64,000 nucleotides of DNA from Maribacter sp. PR1 (GCF_028464145.1 NZ_JAQPCG010000008.1:62001-126000); one strand, 5' to 3'. Shown: positions 44,393 through 53,267, numbered from the stretch's first letter. A program made the numbers and translations. The notes: generated by a model from the letters alone, not told the origin.

Positions 44393-45742
44393 TTAAACCA
44401 TAGGGAGTTTCCAACCATTCTGATACTTAGCCTTTAAGTATTGATTGGCTTCTTCATTTTTAAATTTACCGGCTGTTTCGTCCCAATAAATTCTATTGCC
44501 TGTCTTAAACGCTACGTTCCCCATATGAGAAACCAAAGCGGCATCGTATCCTACTTTTATTGGAGCTGTCAATTTGGAAGCGTCCCTGCTTTTTACGGCA
44601 TCCATAAAGTTTTTGGTATGTAAATCCAAACCACTCTGTCCGCCATTGTCAAAAGACATAGGCTCCATTTTGGGTATACCTTCCTTCCCCCAACCTTGAA
44701 ATTCTTCTTCAGGTATTACTTCCCACCCTTGTCGGTCCAAAACTAGCGTCCCATTGTTACCGATAAAGGCAATACCGTGGTTTCTTCCATAATTTCCACC
44801 ATCGATACCCGTTGCATGTTCCCATAGTATGGAAAAACCATCATATTCATAAACGGTTTGCAAAGTGTCCGGCGTTTCGGATGCATCATTAGGATAGGCA
44901 AATTTACCTCCAAGGGCCATTACTGATTTTGGAGTTCCTGCCTTCATACCATATAATGCATAATCTATAAGGTGTACTCCCCAATCTGTCATTAAACCGC
45001 CGGCATAATCCCAGAACCACCTAAAATTGAAATGGAAGCGATTTGGGTTAAAAGGCCTTTGAAGTGCTGGACCCAGCCACATGTCATAATCCACACCTTC
45101 AGGTGCAGCAGAATCGGGTACAATTGGTACGGGTTTCATCCAGCCTTGATAGGCCCATGCCTTGGCCAACCTTATTTCACCGAGCTTCCCTGAATGTACA
45201 AAATTGATTGCGTCTACAAAATGTGGCTGACTTCGTTGCCATTGCCCTATTTGTACCATTCTATCACTAGAGCCTACATAATCTAGCATAATATTGGCCT
45301 CCTGCACAGAATTTGCAATCGGTTTCTCGCAATATACATCCTTACCCGCTTGGAGCGCATCGGTCAACTGTAAACAATGCCAATGATCCGGAGTTCCAAT
45401 AATAGCTACATCAACATCTTTATTTTCTAGTAGTCTTCTATAATCCCGATACCATTTAGGCTTTTTTATCCCTGCTTTTTCCAAATCAGCCGTTCTTGCC
45501 TTCAATACGTTTTCATCCACATCACAGAGGGCAATCACATTAATGTCGCTCATTTTTAGAAATGAGGAAAGGTCGGAGAAGCCCATACCATTACACCCAA
45601 TTAGTCCAACATTTACCGTATCGTTGGGTCCAACTCTTTTTCTCATCGTGGCCAACAGCTCCATTGGAAACATAAACGATGCTCCGGATACCAATAGACC
45701 TGCCGTACTTTTCTTTATAAAATCTCTTCTGTTGCGTAACAT
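44393..45742 (-). CDS. Gfo/Idh/MocA family oxidoreductase, Tat-exported
   Basis: 449 residues. It begins with a twin-arginine-type signal (NRRDFIKKS, then a hydrophobic stretch), so it should be folded with NAD(P) in the cytoplasm and exported. The Rossmann fold shows VGLIGCNGMGFSD, IALCDVD, and the characteristic GTPDHWHCLQLTDALQAGKDVYCEKP (about 115-142), with the catalytic Lys in EKP. The C-terminal domain carries RFHFNFRWFWDYAGGLMTDWGVHLID. Related enzymes oxidise sugars at C3. It is a single gene with no close partner, but a DUF1080 and a PVC-type dehydrogenase gene are about 6-9 kb away. Confidence 0.92.
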   Translation of the reverse strand: MLRNRRDFIKKSTAGLLVSGASFMFPMELLATMRKRVGPNDTVNVGLIGCNGMGFSDLSSFLKMSDINVIALCDVDENVLKARTADLEKAGIKKPKWYRDYRRLLENKDVDVAIIGTPDHWHCLQLTDALQAGKDVYCEKPIANSVQEANIMLDYVGSSDRMVQIGQWQRSQPHFVDAINFVHSGKLGEIRLAKAWAYQGWMKPVPIVPDSAAPEGVDYDMWLGPALQRPFNPNRFHFNFRWFWDYAGGLMTDWGVHLIDYALYGMKAGTPKSVMALGGKFAYPNDASETPDTLQTVYEYDGFSILWEHATGIDGGNYGRNHGIAFIGNNGTLVLDRQGWEVIPEEEFQGWGKEGIPKMEPMSFDNGGQSGLDLHTKNFMDAVKSRDASKLTAPIKVGYDAALVSHMGNVAFKTGNRIYWDETAGKFKNEEANQYLKAKYQNGWKLPMV

Positions 45743-45787
45743 GTATAATTATTTTGTACTTGGAATATATGAAATTTAGTCATAAAA

Positions 45788-45815
45788 AAAGCACCAATTT
45801 TAAAATTGGTGCTTT
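45788..45815 (-). terminator. Terminator of the nusB-DUF1573-yajC operon
   Basis: A perfect 14+14 palindrome beginning AAAGCACCAATTTT. On the minus strand it runs into a U-rich stretch (plus-strand A-run at 45784-45790), 23 nt after the yajC stop. Confidence 0.85.
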
Positions 45816-45837
45816 AGAAATTTCCCATCAAGAGAAA

Positions 45838-46125
45838 TTATTTCTTTTCTGGAGTGGCTAACTTTTTGCTCATCTCCAAGGAAATGGCAGATCTATCGAA
45901 TTTCAATTTTCCGGCCATGGTTTCCAATACACAAGAAAAATCCTTGTCATTTAATTCCACCACTTTGCCGTGTAGACCACTTTTCGTTATTACCCTATCT
46001 CCGCGCTTTAATTCCGCAGCGAATTTCTTCTCGTCTTTCTGCCTTTTCATTTGTGGTCTTATCATAAAAAAATATGCGACCACAAAAATCAAAATCATTG
46101 GAAGAAACTGTCCTATATCACCCAT
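45838..46125 (-). CDS. yajC: Preprotein translocase subunit YajC
   Basis: 95 residues, the usual size. There is one N-terminal membrane span (about 7-24, LPMILIFVVAYFFMIRPQ) followed by the conserved cytoplasmic KRQKDEKKFAAELKRGDRVITKSGLHGKV. YajC is an auxiliary of the SecDF complex. It is third in an operon after nusB and the DUF1573 gene (27-nt gap), an order common in this group, and ends at a strong terminator. Confidence 0.96.
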   Translation of the reverse strand: MGDIGQFLPMILIFVVAYFFMIRPQMKRQKDEKKFAAELKRGDRVITKSGLHGKVVELNDKDFSCVLETMAGKLKFDRSAISLEMSKKLATPEKK

Positions 46126-46152
46126 TATCTGGTACTTTTAAATTTTATTACC

Positions 46153-46623
46153 TTATTTAACAGGTCCTAGTGGCGCTGCTCCTTTTGGATTAACAAATGC
46201 CTTAATTCTAAGAATCTCTGAACCCTTTTCTGTATTTGCAGTCACTGTAATAGTTTTTGTAACTTGATTCTGACCAGAACCATTAAATTTCACGAGCAAC
46301 TCACTTGATTCACCTGGAGCAATTGGTTCTTTTGGAGGATTTGGCACGGTACAACCACAGCTGCTTTTTGCATCTGTTATGATTAATGGTGCATTACCCG
46401 TATTGGTAAATTTAAATGCAGTTTCCTGTGGAGTTCCTTGCTCAATTGTGCCAAAGTCATGTTCCGCCTTTTCAAAGGACATTACAGGAACCGCTTTCGC
46501 AGCTTCATCTCTAACTGCCGCTTCTGCAACATTATCGGATTTGATTTTACTCGATGCATTATCCTTACAGGAAGTAAAGGCAATTAAACCTACCACACCA
46601 ATGGCAAATACTACTTTTTTCAT
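46153..46623 (-). CDS. DUF1573 lipoprotein or secreted protein
   Basis: 156 residues. The signal region has a lipobox-like AFTSC near 15-19. A DUF1573 immunoglobulin-like domain follows (about 50-150): FEKAEHDFGTIEQGTPQ, FKFTNTGNAPLIITDAKSSCGCTVP, APGESSELLVKFNGSG. The SSCGCTVP motif with vicinal Cys is the family hallmark. It is envelope-located with unknown function and the middle gene of the nusB-yajC operon. Confidence 0.93.
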   Translation of the reverse strand: MKKVVFAIGVVGLIAFTSCKDNASSKIKSDNVAEAAVRDEAAKAVPVMSFEKAEHDFGTIEQGTPQETAFKFTNTGNAPLIITDAKSSCGCTVPNPPKEPIAPGESSELLVKFNGSGQNQVTKTITVTANTEKGSEILRIKAFVNPKGAAPLGPVK

Positions 46624-46664
46624 TATTATTTTTTTTAAGATTAAAACAAAATTAGAAAATATTT

Positions 46665-47615
46665 TTATAATAGGCCTCGCCCCATTTTATTTAACTTGCC
46701 CTCTTTTTTATATTCTTTAGTGAGCTTATCCAATATACCATTGATGAAAATACTGCTCTTCGGGGTAGAATACTCCTTGGCAATCTCTAAATACTCATTA
46801 ATAGTAACACGTTCTGGTATGGATGGAAAGTTAAGCAACTCGCAAATAGCCATCTTCAAAAGGATAGAATCGACATCTGCAATTCGGTCCTTGTCCCAAT
46901 TGGGAGTTTTACCTTCTATTTCCTTTTCCAAAAAATCGTTATTCAACAACGTCTTTTTGAGCAATTTATTGGCAAAGTCCATATCTTCTTGGTCCTTTAA
47001 CAACTTGGGAAGAAAATAATTAGGGCTTTGGTTTGGCTTTACCTTCTTAAGAAGCTTAACCAAAAATGTATTTACAATGGGAATATCATCTATCCATGTG
47101 AGTTTATTATCCTCAAAGTACTCATATATTTTATCGTTCGGAGCTATGATTTCTTTGAAAAGGGTGATGATAATTTCCTTGTCCTCCTCATAACCGTCAG
47201 AGGCCCTTAGCATATAGTCTTTATAAATGTCACTTTCTACAATTGACTTATAGATAAGTTTTACGTATTCTTCGTTCAGGTACCAATTTTCTAATTTTCT
47301 TTTTGATAGCTCTTCTTTGATGGAACTATTTTCTTGGAGTTGAGCCAACAACCTATTGTTCACGAACTTATCCTTTTTGGGATATCTATTTTCGGTATCA
47401 TCCGAAAGGTATTTCTTGGATGATAGATTTAATTGTTCCGCAGCCCTTTGCTGTATCTCAATTAATAGACTAAGCCATAATAAATATAAAGTATAGGTGT
47501 TCTCAATACTTACAGCTAAAAATTTCTCCTGTTTCTGGAGCGAGTCATCCTTGGATTGAATCAGGGCATAAATGCATTGCATTACTTTAACCCTAATATG
47601 CCTTCTTGTAAGCAT
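46665..47615 (-). CDS. nusB: Transcription antitermination factor NusB
   Basis: 316 residues, about twice the E. coli length because of an inserted or extended helical region, as is usual in Bacteroidota. The NusB fold is divided between the start (LTRRHIRVKVMQCIYALIQ) and the C-terminal third (WDKDRIADVDSILLKMAICELL, ERVTINEYLEIAKEYSTPKSSIFINGILDKL). NusB with NusE binds boxA RNA and supports rRNA antitermination. It is the first gene of the nusB-DUF1573-yajC operon behind a near-consensus promoter. Confidence 0.94.
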   Translation of the reverse strand: MLTRRHIRVKVMQCIYALIQSKDDSLQKQEKFLAVSIENTYTLYLLWLSLLIEIQQRAAEQLNLSSKKYLSDDTENRYPKKDKFVNNRLLAQLQENSSIKEELSKRKLENWYLNEEYVKLIYKSIVESDIYKDYMLRASDGYEEDKEIIITLFKEIIAPNDKIYEYFEDNKLTWIDDIPIVNTFLVKLLKKVKPNQSPNYFLPKLLKDQEDMDFANKLLKKTLLNNDFLEKEIEGKTPNWDKDRIADVDSILLKMAICELLNFPSIPERVTINEYLEIAKEYSTPKSSIFINGILDKLTKEYKKEGKLNKMGRGLL

Positions 47616-47652
47616 GTTAAAGAACTTTTGTTTTGATGGATTTAAACTGGGG

Positions 47653-47684
47653 CAAAAGTACGCATCTATTTAAATCGTAACAAA
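47653..47684 (-). promoter_or_regulatory. Promoter of nusB-DUF1573-yajC
   Basis: Minus strand TTTG (47684-47681), 20-nt spacer, TACTTTTG (47660-47653): an exact match to the Bacteroidota TTTG-N20-TAnnTTTG pattern. It lies about 38 nt before the nusB ATG. Confidence 0.78.
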
Positions 47685-47852
47685 ACCATTTGTTCTTTAT
47701 TTTAATAAAAACTAAGAATTCCAAAACAAACCATTGTATTTGAATGTTTATCCTAGAATAGGATTTTTAGTGAAATTGATTAAATGGGAGACTTAATATA
47801 CACGATATAAATCTTAGGTATTTTATAACATTTAATTAGAAAGCAAAAAACC

Positions 47853-47860
47853 TATCTTTG
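47853..47860 (+). promoter_or_regulatory. -7 promoter element of the ABC exporter gene (TATCTTTG)
   Basis: TATCTTTG is an exact TAnnTTTG match 36 nt before the preferred ATG (47897). The TTG within it is in frame with the gene but is promoter, not a start codon. A TTTA at 47831-47834 with an 18-nt spacer is a possible -33 box. Confidence 0.62.
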
Positions 47861-47896
47861 AAGACTGTAATTTTAAACAACTACCCGTATTTTTCC

Positions 47897-49648
47897 ATGA
47901 AGGAACTTAGGCATCTTAATAAATACTTTAAAAAATACTGGCTTAAACTCTTCTTAGGAATTATCATAACCATTATTGCTAGAGTCTTCCAATTGGTTAT
48001 GCCATCCTATGTAAATAAAATAATTACAGTTGTTGAGCAATTTTTAAATACAGAAATTGCCGAAACAGCGGCAAGAGACCTTCTATTGGAATACATTTTG
48101 ATTATTGTGGGTGCTGCTTTACTATCTGGTTTTTTTACCTTCTTAATGCGGCAAACCATAATCAATGTTTCTCGCTACATAGAATATGATTTAAAAAATG
48201 AGATTTTTGACCACTACCAAAATCTTAGTCTCAATTTTTATAAACAAAATAGAACTGGTGACTTAATGAATCGCATTAGTGAAGATGTGAATCAAGTTCG
48301 TTTATATGCCGGTCCTGCAATTATGTACGGTATACAAACCTTAACGCTCTTTGTCTGCCTTGTTCCTCTTATGTTCATAAAAGCACCCACATTAGCCGCT
48401 TACACGCTGTTGCCATTACCCATTCTCTCTGTGTTAATTTACAAAATAAGTAAGATAATACACAAAAGAAGTACCATTGTCCAAGAATATTTATCGACGT
48501 TGTCCACTTTTACACAGGAAGTATTTTCTGGTGTGTCGGTAATAAAAGCTTATACTCTGGAACCTCAGACCAATGCCGAATTGAACGTATTGGCGAATGA
48601 CGGTAAAGATAAGAGTATGAGTTTGGCGCGGGTTAATGCATGGTTCTTTCCGCTGATGATCTTACTAATAGGTATAAGTAATATCCTAGTCATCTATATA
48701 GGTGGAATGCAATATATAAGAGGTGAAATCGGTGTAGGCCTGATTGCAGAATTTATTCTATACGTAAACATGCTTACATGGCCGGTAGCCATCGTTGGAT
48801 GGCTCACCTCCATAGTACAAAGAGCCGAGGCAAGTCAAAAAAGAATCAACGAATTTTTAGACCAGCATTCGGAGTTGGAAAACGGAAATATTCAACTTAA
48901 AGACTTGGAAGGTGAAATAGAATTCAAAGATGTAAGTTTTACTTATGAGGACACGGAAATAAATGCCCTCAAAAAAATTTCTTTTACTATCAAGCCAGGT
49001 GAAACTATTGCTATTCTTGGGAAAACGGGTTCAGGAAAATCAACCATTTTAGATTTGGTCGCACGTCTGTATGATGTTACATCTGGTGAAATATTGATTG
49101 ACAGTAAACCTATCAAAGATTTTGAGCTCACAAGTTTAAGAGGGTCCATAGGAGCTGTTCCACAAGATGCGTTCTTGTTTTCGGACAGTATAAAAAACAA
49201 TATCAAATTTGGTAAGGAAGATGCCACGGATGAGGAGATAGTTTCCATTGCAAAAGATGCTGTGGTACACGAAAATATCATGGGCTTTTCCAAAAAATAC
49301 GATACCGTTTTAGGTGAACGGGGCATTACCCTAAGTGGCGGACAAAAACAAAGGGTCTCCATAGCAAGGGCACTCATAAAAAATCCAAAAATATATTTGT
49401 TTGATGATTGTCTTTCGGCGGTTGACACGGAGACAGAGGAAGAAATCCTAAACAATCTAAAAAAAGCCTCCAAGGAAAAGACCACATTAATTGTAAGCCA
49501 TAGAGTATCTTCCGCCAAAAATGCTGATAAAATTTTGGTTTTAGAGGACGGTAGGCTAATACAGGAAGGCACACACGAGAAATTAAATATGATAGACGGC
49601 TACTATAAAGAGCTTTATAAGAATCAACTATCAGAGAAAGAAAACTAA
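47897..49648 (+). CDS. ABC exporter half-transporter (MsbA/BmrC-like) with degenerate Walker B
   Basis: 583 residues from ATG 47897 (MKELRHLNKYFKKYW); the upstream in-frame TTG is part of the promoter. An N-terminal six-helix exporter domain (about 15-320, with the coupling-helix region MNRISEDVNQVR) is fused to an ATPase domain. The ATPase shows Walker A GKTGSGKST, Q-loop GAVPQDAFLFSDSI, signature LSGGQKQR, Walker B IYLFDD, D-loop LSAVD and H-loop SHR. The residue after Walker B Asp is Asp, not the catalytic Glu, as in the degenerate site of heterodimeric exporters. Substrate is unknown (lipid or drug). No second half-transporter is adjacent. Confidence 0.92.
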   Translation: MKELRHLNKYFKKYWLKLFLGIIITIIARVFQLVMPSYVNKIITVVEQFLNTEIAETAARDLLLEYILIIVGAALLSGFFTFLMRQTIINVSRYIEYDLKNEIFDHYQNLSLNFYKQNRTGDLMNRISEDVNQVRLYAGPAIMYGIQTLTLFVCLVPLMFIKAPTLAAYTLLPLPILSVLIYKISKIIHKRSTIVQEYLSTLSTFTQEVFSGVSVIKAYTLEPQTNAELNVLANDGKDKSMSLARVNAWFFPLMILLIGISNILVIYIGGMQYIRGEIGVGLIAEFILYVNMLTWPVAIVGWLTSIVQRAEASQKRINEFLDQHSELENGNIQLKDLEGEIEFKDVSFTYEDTEINALKKISFTIKPGETIAILGKTGSGKSTILDLVARLYDVTSGEILIDSKPIKDFELTSLRGSIGAVPQDAFLFSDSIKNNIKFGKEDATDEEIVSIAKDAVVHENIMGFSKKYDTVLGERGITLSGGQKQRVSIARALIKNPKIYLFDDCLSAVDTETEEEILNNLKKASKEKTTLIVSHRVSSAKNADKILVLEDGRLIQEGTHEKLNMIDGYYKELYKNQLSEKEN

Positions 49649-49715
49649 AAATTAGTTGCCGAATAACATTTTTTTTTCCATTTTTGGTAGACTAACCATA
49701 GAATATAATTAGGAA

Positions 49716-50096
49716 ATGAGCGACAGAGATTTAATGGATCAAGAGGAAATTCACTCAAAAGTTTTAAGAGCAGGTAGAAGAACTTATTTTTTTGATGTTC
49801 GTAGCACGAAGGCTGGGGACTATTATTTAACGATTACAGAGAGTAAGAAATTTACACACGACGATGGTTCTTTCCACTACAAAAAACACAAGATTTATCT
49901 CTACAAAGAAGATTTTGAAGCTTTTAGGGAAAATGTAGCCGAAATGATGGATTTCATTATAGACGAAAAAGGTACGGAGGTAATTTCAGAGAGACATCAA
50001 AAAGATTTCAAAAAAGAAGAAGAAGAGGAAACAAGTACCGCCAACGATGCTAACTCGAGTGGTAATTTTACGGACGTAAGCTTCGACGATATTTAA
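49716..50096 (+). CDS. PUR-family (DUF3276) nucleic-acid-binding protein
   Basis: 126 residues. The PUR-alpha-like fold occupies about 10-90: EEIHSKVLRAGRRTYFFDVR, GDYYLTITESKKF, KHKIYLYKEDFEAF. It is a small cytoplasmic single-stranded DNA/RNA-binding protein almost universal in Bacteroidota. The acidic and Ser-rich tail (about 98-126) is probably disordered. It is a single gene with a downstream terminator. Confidence 0.95.
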   Translation: MSDRDLMDQEEIHSKVLRAGRRTYFFDVRSTKAGDYYLTITESKKFTHDDGSFHYKKHKIYLYKEDFEAFRENVAEMMDFIIDEKGTEVISERHQKDFKKEEEEETSTANDANSSGNFTDVSFDDI

Positions 50097-50120
50097 AATA
50101 AGTTTTTAAAATTCAAATCA

Positions 50121-50142
50121 ACGGCCCTTTTTTAAGGGTCGT
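50121..50142 (+). terminator. Terminator of the PUR-family gene
   Basis: ACGGCCCTT / AAGGGTCGT stem (one G-T wobble) with a 4-nt T loop, followed by TTTTT, 24 nt after the stop codon. Confidence 0.82.
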
Positions 50143-50164
50143 TTTTCGTTTAGGAAAATAATGC

Positions 50165-51211
50165 TTAGGTCAATTTTACTAAAATTCGATTGAGTAAGAA
50201 AATTGCAATTATAACGAACAAAGCCATTGTAAAACTCCAAATAAGGGAGACTGCAATGAATAGAATTAGATAATAAACCGTAAAACCTACCAAAGCCGTC
50301 GCAAATCTCAAAGTTCCAATAAACTCCTGTTCCCAAATCTTAGGTTTAACAAAGAAATTCCATGATATCCATATTGGAAAGTTTAAAATTCCTATCAAGA
50401 TCTTAAAAAAGGAAAAACTACTGGATTTGGAAGGAACATTTTCTATGGGAGTTATTTTTTTGATATTTAATTTATTTATACATTCATTTACGGTATTTGG
50501 CCTTAAAAAAGAAACCTTTTCCGCTTCCAAACTTTGTAAAACATTGCCATAGTCAGCTTCTGATTCTATATGAGTAGTAAGCCTTTTTAACGCGTTTGAA
50601 ACTTTTCTCTTCATCCTTTTTTGGGAACCTTTACTATCAGATGCATCATAGAGCTCGTTCACTGATATAGGTGCACCATAATAAATTGTTACAGAATCCG
50701 GAAAGCTTGTTGCATCCTTATAATTTAAGCCCACAGGGACAATTTGTAAATCCAAATTAGAATTCTGCCGAATTGTCCTTAAAACTATTCGGGTAAATCC
50801 TTTGCTCAAAGGCCTTACCCTTCGCTTTAGATTATGATTGGCTTCTGGAAACATCACCAATGATTTGTTCTCTCCCAGAATTTCTGAACAGGTATTAAAA
50901 ACTTCCTCGTTTTTACTCAGGGAACTACGTCCATCTCGGATTCGATACACCGGAATCATCTGGAAAAAATTAAATACTTTATTTAGTAAGGGTTTACCAA
51001 AAACATCCGATCGAGTTAAAAAATAAGGTTTCCTATTGCAATCGACGGCTATTAATAACACATCCAAAAGGGCACTTTGGTGATTTGGCAAAAACAATAC
51101 AGGTTTATCTTTTGGTACATTATCCAAACCAATAACCTCTATTTGCTTATGATAGGAATAAAGCCCCGTTTTAACGTAGTTCTTAACTAGGTTATACATA
51201 AAGTTTTTCAT
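50165..51211 (-). CDS. 1-acylglycerol-3-phosphate acyltransferase-like protein
   Basis: 348 residues. PlsC-type motifs: LPNHQSALLD (NHxxxxD, about 41-50), VYRIRDGRSSL, and MFPEANHN (a variant of FPEGTRS) with VPVGLNY. The C-terminal 80 residues contain two or more membrane spans. The enzyme would acylate lysophospholipids or a related glycolipid at the inner membrane. It overlaps the upstream symporter gene by 4 nt, so the two are translationally coupled. The FPEA-NH variant suggests a specialised acceptor. Confidence 0.9.
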   Translation of the reverse strand: MKNFMYNLVKNYVKTGLYSYHKQIEVIGLDNVPKDKPVLFLPNHQSALLDVLLIAVDCNRKPYFLTRSDVFGKPLLNKVFNFFQMIPVYRIRDGRSSLSKNEEVFNTCSEILGENKSLVMFPEANHNLKRRVRPLSKGFTRIVLRTIRQNSNLDLQIVPVGLNYKDATSFPDSVTIYYGAPISVNELYDASDSKGSQKRMKRKVSNALKRLTTHIESEADYGNVLQSLEAEKVSFLRPNTVNECINKLNIKKITPIENVPSKSSSFSFFKILIGILNFPIWISWNFFVKPKIWEQEFIGTLRFATALVGFTVYYLILFIAVSLIWSFTMALFVIIAIFLLNRILVKLT

Positions 51212-52146
51212 GCAAGCTTCTTACCTTTTAAAGGTTTAAAATTCCAATAACTTGCCAATAGCAGTCCTGAAACCATATGCCATATGCCCCAAAAAGCAGC
51301 AAGAAGGGCCATGCCCCCTAGACCATCAAAAAAAGTAAAAATCAATAAGAGACCCAATCCAGAATTCTGTATTCCAGTTTCTATGGTAATGGACCTGGTA
51401 TTTTTGGAATCCAGTCTAAAAATTTTTGAAAGGCTATATCCACCTAGGAATGCCATTAAATTGTGTATTAAGACAATCCAAAAAATGTACAGAATATAAT
51501 CGAGGAAAACCGTTATATTTTTTGCCAATGCCAAAAAAACCAAAAAAATAAAAAATACCAACGAAACAATTTTAAATACTTTGGCCAATTTATTTGATAG
51601 TGATGGTTTCCAGTGATTCATTAACATACCCAAAATTAAAGGAACTCCTAATAGTAAAGCGACAAGTTTTACCATCTCAATTGGCTCAATAGCCACTGAA
51701 TTCAGCAATTCAGCAGTAGGTGGATACATACCTCCCCAGAATTCCAGATTAAAGGGTGTCATAAATATTGCAACTAGGGTAGCGATAGCCGTAAGACATA
51801 CAGAAAGCGCTGTGTTTCCTCCCGCCAAATGGGTGATGTAGTTGGAAATGTTTCCGCCGGGACATGCCGCTACCATAAACATCCCCAAAGCTACACTAGG
51901 ATACGGTCTTAGAAAATAGACCAAAATAAAAGTTATTGCCGGAAGCAAAAAAAACTGACTGAAAAAACCAACAAGCACTGGTTTTGGTTTTACCCAAAGT
52001 TGTTTAAAATCATTGACCGAAATCTCTAACGCAATACCAAACATAACCAATGCTAAGACAATGTTCATTAGCCAAAGGGCCTCACTATCAAAATTAATTT
52101 GAACATTATCCAGAAAAACTTCCGTCAAAAAAATAGTATCAAGCAT
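51208..52146 (-). CDS. Bile acid:sodium symporter family transporter
   Basis: 312 residues, about 10 membrane spans (BASS/ASBT family). Seen are ALEISVNDFKQLW, the crossing-helix segment AACPGGNISNYITHLAGGNTALS (two parts, near 95-117) and the second crossing region ETGIQNSGLGLLLIF near 258-272. These unwound helices bind substrate and Na+. In marine bacteria such carriers move keto acids or organic anions rather than bile acids. It is the first gene of an operon with the PlsC-like acyltransferase. Confidence 0.93.
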   Translation of the reverse strand: MLDTIFLTEVFLDNVQINFDSEALWLMNIVLALVMFGIALEISVNDFKQLWVKPKPVLVGFFSQFFLLPAITFILVYFLRPYPSVALGMFMVAACPGGNISNYITHLAGGNTALSVCLTAIATLVAIFMTPFNLEFWGGMYPPTAELLNSVAIEPIEMVKLVALLLGVPLILGMLMNHWKPSLSNKLAKVFKIVSLVFFIFLVFLALAKNITVFLDYILYIFWIVLIHNLMAFLGGYSLSKIFRLDSKNTRSITIETGIQNSGLGLLLIFTFFDGLGGMALLAAFWGIWHMVSGLLLASYWNFKPLKGKKLA

Positions 52147-52277
52147 AAAACAATCTTATTTTTTAAAAGGTTTTTCCTTTTAACTAAACAAGATTGGCAA
52201 TATAGTAATTTAGCCCTAAATCACTATGAGCCATTAATAAATCCGAAAAACAATAAAACCTTTGTAATAAATGGATA

Positions 52278-52580
52278 TTATTGAATCTTAAGCTTTTTTA
52301 TCATCTCTCTGGAAATATTACCCGCATAGGCCCCATAAGCATCTACTAATAGCCCTTTTTCTCCTGTACTGGTTTCAATTACGTACAGAATGGTACTATC
52401 ATCTGGACTTGTTTGTCCTTCAAATCGATAAAATTTAATAACATTTAAATCGACCGCTTTGTGAATTTTCTTTTTCGACTTATTCTCCACACCAGCATCG
52501 CATAGATTAAAATCCTCGGTGAAACCCTCCTTTTTAAGTGCATTGATAGCTTCGGACAATGATATGTATGATTTTTCCAT
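52278..52580 (-). CDS. Small conserved cytoplasmic protein
   Basis: 100 residues from the ATG giving MEKSYISLSEAINALKKEGF; an 18-codon upstream extension is open but unlikely. An N-terminal helix (SEAINALKKEG) and an antiparallel sheet (HKAVDLNVIKFYRFEGQTSPDDSTILYVI) are followed by GLLVDAYGAYAG. From memory, similar Bacteroidota proteins are labelled phosphoribosylpyrophosphate synthetase, but no PRPP-binding motif is present, so that name should not be used. Function unknown. Confidence 0.8.
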   Translation of the reverse strand: MEKSYISLSEAINALKKEGFTEDFNLCDAGVENKSKKKIHKAVDLNVIKFYRFEGQTSPDDSTILYVIETSTGEKGLLVDAYGAYAGNISREMIKKLKIQ

Positions 52581-52646
52581 AATTAGTATTTTAATGTTAT
52601 ATAAGTTAAGAATAGATTCTTCCATTCGCAACACTTATAGTTTTTA

Positions 52647-52654
52647 TAACTTTG
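52647..52654 (+). promoter_or_regulatory. -7 promoter element of the redoxin gene (TAACTTTG)
   Basis: TAACTTTG matches TAnnTTTG exactly, 18 nt before the preferred ATG at 52673. The in-frame TTG within it should not be taken as the start codon. Confidence 0.6.
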
Positions 52655-52672
52655 TTCAGTAAAATTTTTACC

Positions 52673-53233
52673 ATGGCAAGGACTGAAAGTAATATGCTGA
52701 AACTGGGAACAAAAGCTCCAAAATTTAATCTTTTGGATACCGTTTCAGGGAAAATTTTGAATCTTGAAGAACTAAGTGGCGCAAAGGGAACGGTAGTAAT
52801 GTTTATCTGTAACCATTGCCCTTTTGTTATTCATGTAAACCCAAAAATATCGGAACTCGCCAAGATTTATCGATCCAAGGGTATACAGTTTATTGCGATA
52901 TCGAGCAATGATGTCGAGAATTACCCCCAAGATGGGCCCAACCTTATGAAGAAAAAGGCTAAGGAAGAGGATTATACGTTTCCTTATCTATACGACAAAA
53001 CCCAGGAGGTTGCTAAGGCCTATGATGCTGCATGTACACCTGATTTCTATTTATTTGATGCTGATTTAACCTTAATATATAGAGGGCAGTTAGATGATTC
53101 CCGGCCCGAAAACGGAATACCCTTGACCGGTAGTGACCTGATGGGAGCTATGGATGCCCTTCTTAGTGGAAGTGAGGTAAAAGAACCTCAAAAACCTAGT
53201 ATTGGCTGTAATATTAAATGGAAATCCTCTTAA
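52673..53233 (+). CDS. Thioredoxin/AhpC-type redoxin
   Basis: 186 residues from ATG 52673 (MARTESNMLKLG). Redoxin fold: APKFNLLDTVSG, the active-site strand VVMFICNHCPFVIH with CxxC as CNHC (about 45-48), AISSNDVENYPQDGP, and a cis-Pro region AACTPDFYLFDADL. No signal peptide, so it is cytoplasmic. Family members are thiol-disulfide oxidoreductases or peroxiredoxin-like proteins; the electron donor is unknown. The acetyltransferase gene follows after 34 nt. Confidence 0.9.
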   Translation: MARTESNMLKLGTKAPKFNLLDTVSGKILNLEELSGAKGTVVMFICNHCPFVIHVNPKISELAKIYRSKGIQFIAISSNDVENYPQDGPNLMKKKAKEEDYTFPYLYDKTQEVAKAYDAACTPDFYLFDADLTLIYRGQLDDSRPENGIPLTGSDLMGAMDALLSGSEVKEPQKPSIGCNIKWKSS

Positions 53234-53267
53234 TTATACTTTGAAAACTGTAGTATTATCTAAGACA

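Noticed and set aside
48943-49572. 209-codon minus-strand frame opposite the ABC exporter ATPase
   Set aside because: Antisense shadow of conserved ATPase codons (LSGGQ, Walker motifs); no independent support.
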